Below are positions 5,768-9,361 of a stretch of 9,361 nucleotides of DNA, in pieces. How positions within the stretch are numbered: the first letter of the stretch is position 1; every line of letters begins with the position of its first letter. The notes beneath the pieces were generated by a model. That model ran no database searches. It was given only the letters and a program-made list of their open reading frames with translations, and was not told the DNA's origin. The position numbers and the translations under genes are program-made. Location: positions 1-9,361 of the forward strand of contig JAUXQA010000050.1 in NCBI GenBank assembly GCA_030683195.1, given 5' to 3'. This stretch comes from Rhodoferax sp. GTDB taxonomy: Bacteria > Pseudomonadota > Gammaproteobacteria > Burkholderiales > Burkholderiaceae_C.

Positions 5768-6639
5768 AGTGGGAAGGTAATCGCGAATCAGACCATGTGG
5801 AAGACCGTCGGGATGGCGATCGGTCTTCGGGGCGGGGTGGCTTGGGCGGGCGTAGCCTGGGGATTGGATCAATTGCCATTGCGCTTGTCGCCTCTTACTT
5901 TTTTGGCGTCAACCCTATGACAGTGCTTGACTTGTTGAGCGGCGGCGCGCCAATGCCGCAAACCCAGCAAATGGAATCGCGCAAACCACCACCCGATGAC
6001 ATGATGGCGAAATTCGTGTCCACTGTTTTGGCAGACACTGAAGACGTGTGGAAGAACGTATTCGCGCAAAGTGGCGCCACTTACAAGGAGCCCTCGCTCG
6101 TCTTGTTTCGGGGGGCGACGCAGACGGCTTGCGGACAGGGGCAAGCCGCCATGGGACCGTTTTATTGCCCTGCTGACCAGAAGATATACATTGATCTCGA
6201 TTTTTATGAAACACTGAAAACCAGGTTGGGTGCGCCTGGGGATTTCGCGCAAGCCTACGTCATTGCGCACGAAGTAGGTCACCATGTTCAGAATTTGCTC
6301 GGTATCAGCGCCAAAATGGACCGAGCGCGGGGTCGTGCCAGTCAGTCGGAGTTAAATGCCCTGAGTGTGCGTATGGAGTTACAGGCCGATTGCTTTGCCG
6401 GCGTTTGGGCCAACCACGCGCAGGCAGCCCGGCAATTGCTGGAACAAGGTGATGTTGAAGAGGCAATGAACGCCGCTGAGCAGATTGGGGATGATGCTTT
6501 GCAGCGGTCCAACGGGGGCGCTGTGGTGCCAGACAGCTTCACTCATGGAACGAGTCTCCAACGTCAGCGCTGGTTTCAAATCGGCTTGAAAAACGGCAGC
6601 GTCAAGGGCTGCGATACGTTCTCCGCACGTCAGTTGTGA
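5764..6639 (+). CDS. ypfJ: Neutral zinc metallopeptidase, YpfJ family, membrane-anchored
   Basis: A 291-residue protein of the YpfJ-like putative neutral zinc metallopeptidase family; its substrate is unknown. The N-terminus MKWEGNRESDHVEDRR matches the family's conserved start, followed by a charged, glycine-rich linker (15-32) and one membrane segment (about 33-50), which should place the catalytic part in the periplasm. The catalytic domain shows HEVGHH (H169, E170, H173), the HExxH zinc site, then ELQADCFAGVW (205-215), whose E205 or D209 would supply the third ligand. C123 and C135 flank a short loop and could form a disulphide, consistent with an exported domain. No normal ribosome binding site precedes the ATG; the inverted repeat and small ORF described separately lie there. 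The gene is in the same direction as dcd, 55 bases behind it. Metal-binding residues are intact, so it is probably active. Confidence 0.88.
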   Translation: MKWEGNRESDHVEDRRDGDRSSGRGGLGGRSLGIGSIAIALVASYFFGVNPMTVLDLLSGGAPMPQTQQMESRKPPPDDMMAKFVSTVLADTEDVWKNVFAQSGATYKEPSLVLFRGATQTACGQGQAAMGPFYCPADQKIYIDLDFYETLKTRLGAPGDFAQAYVIAHEVGHHVQNLLGISAKMDRARGRASQSELNALSVRMELQADCFAGVWANHAQAARQLLEQGDVEEAMNAAEQIGDDALQRSNGGAVVPDSFTHGTSLQRQRWFQIGLKNGSVKGCDTFSARQL

Positions 6640-6687
6640 TATGTGATGGATAATCCAGCTTTGCTTTCCCACCTTTGGGCGGCTCCG

Positions 6688-6704
6688 GCTATCGGACAGA
6701 TAGC
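6688..6704 (+). other. Small hairpin in the leader of the helicase gene
   Basis: GCTATC (6688-6693) pairs with GATAGC (6699-6704) around a five-base loop, ending 18 bases before the helicase ATG. It has no T run and is therefore not a terminator. The 83-base gap 6640-6722 otherwise shows no clear promoter and no Shine-Dalgarno sequence. A role in helicase translation is possible but unproven. Confidence 0.3.
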
Positions 6705-6722
6705 GACTGATACTGAATGTGA

Positions 6723-8243
6723 ATGACCGATTTGACCTCTGATTTGACTCCCGAGACCCTGCCCATGGCTTTTGCCCAGTTGCAACTGTCAGCTCCACTG
6801 GCGCGTGCAGTGGCTGATATGGGCTACGAATCCATGACCCCAATTCAAGCACAAGCCATACCGGTGGTGCTGCAAGGTCGCGATGTAATGGGTGCTGCCC
6901 AGACTGGTACCGGCAAGACTGCTGCTTTCGCACTGCCACTGTTGCAGCGCCTGCTGAGGCACGAAAGCACCTCTACATCACCTGCTCGCCATCCCGTTCG
7001 CGCGCTGGTGCTTTTGCCTACGCGTGAATTGGCTGATCAGGTCGCGCAGGCCATCAAGTCTTACGCCAAATACACGCAACTGCGCAGCGCAGTGGTTTTC
7101 GGCGGCATGGACATGAAGCCCCAAACGATTGAACTGAAAAAAGGTGTCGAGATTTTGGTGGCGACCCCGGGTCGTTTACTGGACCACATTGAGGCCAAGA
7201 ACGCTGTTTTGAATCAGGTTGAATATGTGGTGCTTGACGAGGCTGACCGCATGCTTGACATCGGATTCTTGCCAGATTTGCAGCGCATCCTGAGTTATTT
7301 GCCTAAGCAACGGACGACTCTGCTGTTTTCGGCGACGTTTTCGTCTGAGATCAAGCGTTTGGCGGGGAGCTATCTGCAGGAGCCCGTCACCATTGAAGTT
7401 GCTCGTTCCAACGCCACAGCCTCAACCGTTGAGCAGCACTTCTATAGCGTGGGTGATGATGACAAGCGGCGCGCATTGCACCAGATACTCAAGCAACGCG
7501 GCATGAAACAGGCATTTGTTTTTGTGAATAGTAAGCTGGGTTGCGCTCGCTTGGCGCGCTCCTTGGAGCATGAAGGACTGAAAACCACGGCCCTTCATGG
7601 CGACAAGAGCCAAGAGGAGCGTCTAAAGGCCCTTGATGCGTTCAAAAAGGGCGATGTTGATTTGTTGGTATGCACCGACGTCGCCGCTCGGGGCCTCGAC
7701 ATCAAAGATGTCCCTGCGGTGTTCAATTTTGACGTGCCGTTCAATGCCGAAGATTATGTGCACCGTATCGGGCGAACCGGCCGTGCCGGGGCTGCTGGAT
7801 TGGCAGTCACATTTGTTTCCAAAAGTGATGCACGCTTGATCGGTGACATCGAGAAGCTTGTTAAGACCAAAATTGAGCTTGAAGCTGTAGAGTTTGAAGA
7901 GGATTCTCCCGATATTCGCAAGCAGGGACGTATCAATGATGGTCGGCGTATGTATGCAGAAGGCGCACAGGATGACTCACGAAGACACGATCCGAGGCCG
8001 GGCCACGGTCGCGATGTAGCACAGGAAAGTCAGTTTGCTCGCAGCGATCGGTCGCCTCGTCGCGACTACTCCCGGTCTGTGGCTGCTCCTCGTGATCCAT
8101 TTTTTGACAAGCCATACGAGGCCACACCCGCTTCGGAGACGATCCCGTCTTGGGAGGCTTCTGCCGCCCGCCACGGGCCGCGAAGCATTTCGGCAAACAT
8201 CAAAAGCAAGCGACGTGTGGCCGCTCTGTTTAAGGCTGATTAG
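6723..8243 (+). CDS. rhlE: DEAD-box ATP-dependent RNA helicase, RhlE type
   Basis: A 506-residue helicase that uses ATP to unwind short RNA duplexes, in the family linked to ribosome assembly, RNA decay and cold growth. All core motifs are intact: Q motif MTPIQAQAIP (38-47), motif I AQTGTGKT (59-66), Ia PTRELA (99-104), Ib TPGR (148-151), II DEAD (172-175), III SAT (203-205), IV FVFVNS (265-270), V TDVAARGLD (318-326) and VI HRIGRTGR (347-354). The C-terminal tail (about 400-506) is rich in R, D, S and H, probably disordered and RNA-binding, and ends in a basic segment RSISANIKSKRRVAALF. RhlE rather than DbpA, CsdA or SrmB is chosen from the GAAQTGTGKTAAF context and the tail. ATG 6723 lacks a clear ribosome binding site; ATG 6765 (residue 15) is an alternative start just before the conserved MAFAQL. 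Its terminator overlaps the stop. Confidence 0.92.
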   Translation: MTDLTSDLTPETLPMAFAQLQLSAPLARAVADMGYESMTPIQAQAIPVVLQGRDVMGAAQTGTGKTAAFALPLLQRLLRHESTSTSPARHPVRALVLLPTRELADQVAQAIKSYAKYTQLRSAVVFGGMDMKPQTIELKKGVEILVATPGRLLDHIEAKNAVLNQVEYVVLDEADRMLDIGFLPDLQRILSYLPKQRTTLLFSATFSSEIKRLAGSYLQEPVTIEVARSNATASTVEQHFYSVGDDDKRRALHQILKQRGMKQAFVFVNSKLGCARLARSLEHEGLKTTALHGDKSQEERLKALDAFKKGDVDLLVCTDVAARGLDIKDVPAVFNFDVPFNAEDYVHRIGRTGRAGAAGLAVTFVSKSDARLIGDIEKLVKTKIELEAVEFEEDSPDIRKQGRINDGRRMYAEGAQDDSRRHDPRPGHGRDVAQESQFARSDRSPRRDYSRSVAAPRDPFFDKPYEATPASETIPSWEASAARHGPRSISANIKSKRRVAALFKAD

Positions 8244-8274
8244 TAACCAGTCTCGGTCAATCAGCCGGGTTTTT
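8234..8274. terminator. Terminator hairpin at the rhlE/apaH convergent junction
   Basis: GGCTGATT (8234-8241) pairs perfectly with AATCAGCC (8259-8266), with a possible inner ACC/GGT extension, and Ts follow at 8270-8274 on the plus strand. The left arm includes the last codons and stop of rhlE; the right arm covers the apaH stop (8261-8263, minus strand). On the plus strand it is a plausible rho-independent terminator, although the Ts begin three bases after the stem. On the minus strand the T run after the stem is poor (TTAAACAG), so bidirectional action is less certain. A separate terminator for apaH is not seen. Confidence 0.65.
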
Positions 8275-9115
8275 GTGCTGTGTCACACTTAACTTGAATT
8301 AGTTCTTGAGTTAAGGGCTTGCCGGGACCTTGCCCGGCGATGCGCATGGCGCTAAGGCAACCGCCCCAAACGCAGCCAGTGTCCATGGCTAAGACGTCGC
8401 TTCTACCCAGCCAGCCCAGCGTTGACCAGTGACCAAAAGCCATTGTCACCGTTGCAGTTTTTCGGCCGGGCACATCAAACCAAGGCAGATACCCTTGAGG
8501 AGCACTCGCAGCTCCTCCTTTCAACTTGAACTCCATTTTGCCTTGAGTGTCGCAAAATCTAATTCGGGTTAGTGCGTTGACGACGATCCGGAGGCGGGGC
8601 GTACCTTTCAATGCGTCGCTCCAACGGCTTGGCTCGTCGTCGTATATCTCCCGTAAAAAGTTGCCTAATTCAGGGCTACGGAGCATCGCCTCCACTTCCG
8701 AGGCCAAAGCCATCGTTTTGTCCGAAGTCCATGATGGCAAAACCCCTGCGTGCACCATCAAAACGGTGTGGTCGTCGATCGTTTCGGAGATTGCCATGCG
8801 TTGAGCCCGCAGCCATTCGAGCATGGCCACCCGGTCTCGCGCCTCCAAAATGCAATTCAGGGTATCTTTGCGATTCTGCATTTTCACCCCATGTGCAATG
8901 GCGAGCAAATTCAGATCGTGGTTGCCCAATAGGCACTGTGCAGACGATCCGTAGTCCTGTAACCGGCGAAGCACTGCCGCTGAATTCGGCCCCCGGTTAA
9001 CGAGGTCGCCCAAAAAGTAGAGAGTGTCCCTGCTTGGGGAAAATAATATGAGGTCCAAAAGCTGTTGCAATGCACCATCGCAGCCCTGAACGTCACCAAT
9101 TAAGTAGCGCGCCAT
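8261..9115 (-). CDS. apaH: Bis(5'-nucleosyl)-tetraphosphatase (symmetrical), ApaH
   Basis: A 284-residue calcineurin-like phosphoesterase that splits Ap4A into two ADP and can also decap Np4-capped RNA. Metal-binding motifs are intact: GDVQGCD (7-13), GDLVNRGP (36-43), GNHD (64-67) and VHAGVLPSW (121-129). GHWSTLGW and ALDTGC-like MDTGCVWGG in the last third are typical of ApaH rather than of protein phosphatases. Length agrees with the family (about 280). ATG 9113-9115 is the only good start; GAGAA seven bases upstream is a modest ribosome binding site. The gene converges with rhlE, 17 bases between the stops. E. coli apaH sits in an operon behind ksgA and apaG; neither adjoins it here within the window, so its regulation is probably independent. 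Confidence 0.95.
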   Translation of the reverse strand: MARYLIGDVQGCDGALQQLLDLILFSPSRDTLYFLGDLVNRGPNSAAVLRRLQDYGSSAQCLLGNHDLNLLAIAHGVKMQNRKDTLNCILEARDRVAMLEWLRAQRMAISETIDDHTVLMVHAGVLPSWTSDKTMALASEVEAMLRSPELGNFLREIYDDEPSRWSDALKGTPRLRIVVNALTRIRFCDTQGKMEFKLKGGAASAPQGYLPWFDVPGRKTATVTMAFGHWSTLGWLGRSDVLAMDTGCVWGGCLSAMRIAGQGPGKPLTQELIQVKCDTAQKPG

Positions 9116-9133
9116 ATGCTAGTTCTCGTTTCT

Positions 9134-9161
9134 AATAAATCAAAGCTTTACTGATTGTCTA
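9134..9161 (-). promoter_or_regulatory. Candidate promoter close to apaH
   Basis: On the minus strand TAGACA (9156-9161) matches the -35 consensus at five of six positions; TTTATT (9134-9139) is a four-of-six -10 candidate, with a 16-base spacer. Transcription would start near 9127 and give a short leader with the GAGAA ribosome binding site. The spacer contains the palindrome AAAGCTTT (9142-9149). Confidence 0.35.
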
Positions 9162-9183
9162 TGTGAGGCTGTGCAAGTGCTTG

Positions 9184-9285
9184 CTACCTATGCTTGTGAC
9201 TGTATAGCCCCACGGCTGCAAAAATTATGATGGTCGCAAGGCTGGGGTTGTAGATGAAGGGGTTCAAGCATGTCTGAAAGCTCAT
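9184..9285 (-). CDS. Possible 33-residue single-span membrane protein
   Basis: A minus-strand frame from ATG 9283-9285 to TAG 9184-9186 encodes 33 residues. The first ten (MSFQTCLNPF) are mildly polar. Residues 11-28 (IYNPSLATIIIFAAVGLY) make a plausible membrane span, and the end (SHKHR) is basic, predicting the C-terminus in the cytoplasm. This ordered layout is what real small membrane proteins look like, and no other gene covers the stretch. No Shine-Dalgarno sequence is seen, but a candidate promoter ends nine bases before the ATG, which would give an almost leaderless mRNA. I do not recognise the family. It points toward apaH, 68 bases upstream of it, and might share its transcript. A chance hydrophobic frame remains possible. 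Confidence 0.35.
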   Translation of the reverse strand: MSFQTCLNPFIYNPSLATIIIFAAVGLYSHKHR

Positions 9286-9294
9286 AACCGCAGC

Positions 9295-9324
9295 ATTTTA
9301 AAGTTGATGATTTTCAAAAGCCAA
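9295..9324 (-). promoter_or_regulatory. Candidate promoter before the small membrane ORF and apaH
   Basis: On the minus strand TTGGCT (9319-9324) and TAAAAT (9295-9300) are separated by 18 bases; the boxes match the consensus at four and five of six positions. The predicted start falls only two to four bases before ATG 9285, so the message would be nearly leaderless for the small ORF and would have about a 170-base leader for apaH. Confidence 0.35.
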
Positions 9325-9361
9325 GGCCATATCGGAGTGACTTTTAAATAAGAACGAACAG

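Noticed and set aside
6379..6939. Minus-strand frame of 186 codons across the ypfJ-rhlE junction
   Set aside because: It overlaps the catalytic part of ypfJ and the N-terminus of rhlE, has no recognisable domain, and would need both real genes to be wrong.
1..9361. Search by eye for CRISPR repeats, IS ends, phage genes, toxin-antitoxin pairs, defence genes and additional tRNAs
   Set aside because: No regularly spaced repeats, transposase or integrase motifs or further cloverleaf sequences were seen; nearly all of the window is explained by conserved metabolic and RNA genes.

Overview
The window reads as chromosomal housekeeping DNA from a betaproteobacterium, most likely in the Burkholderiales. 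Three things point there. The tmRNA encodes the proteolysis tag ANDERFALAA. The Dcd protein has the KSTYARCG and TPFEPEWEG motifs that I associate with that group. The RhlE, ApaH and guanine deaminase sequences also look Burkholderiales-like. A Comamonadaceae genus such as Rhodoferax or Polaromonas is a guess I cannot confirm without a search.

Layout from left to right. (1) The 3' part of a phosphoglycolate phosphatase gene (gph), cut by the window edge, ends 12 bases before a complete tmRNA gene (ssrA, 614-1000), which is followed by a strong hairpin terminator. (2) A stretch of about 335 bases holds no gene I can name, only a weak minus-strand ORF. (3) A plus-strand purine group follows: an adenine/adenosine deaminase (1384-2424), a terminator, a BMP-family periplasmic substrate-binding protein (2536-3627) and guanine deaminase (3706-5034). 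(4) dCTP deaminase (dcd, 5142-5708) has its own likely promoter. (5) A YpfJ-type membrane-anchored zinc metallopeptidase (5764-6639) is preceded by an 18-codon ORF and a 9-bp inverted repeat that includes its start codon. (6) A RhlE-type DEAD-box RNA helicase (6723-8243) converges on (7) apaH (diadenosine tetraphosphatase, minus strand, 9115-8261), with a shared hairpin between the two ends. (8) The last 245 bases contain apaH promoter candidates and a possible 33-residue membrane protein on the minus strand.

How the genes fit together. The centre of the window concerns purine base scavenging. A BMP-type binding protein could capture nucleosides or bases in the periplasm, and the two deaminases would convert adenine to hypoxanthine and guanine to xanthine, feeding salvage or catabolism. 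Dcd supplies dUTP for dTTP synthesis, and ApaH removes Ap4A, so a nucleotide theme runs through much of the window. These genes do not form one operon, because terminators and promoters divide them.

I see no CRISPR array, insertion sequence, phage gene, toxin-antitoxin pair or defence system. No clearly new multi-gene system is visible. The points most worth a second look are the two small ORFs (5711-5767 and 9184-9285), the inverted repeat at the metallopeptidase start codon, the possible tmRNA promoter inside the gph tail, the substrate-binding protein without adjacent permease genes, and the unexplained segment behind tmRNA.
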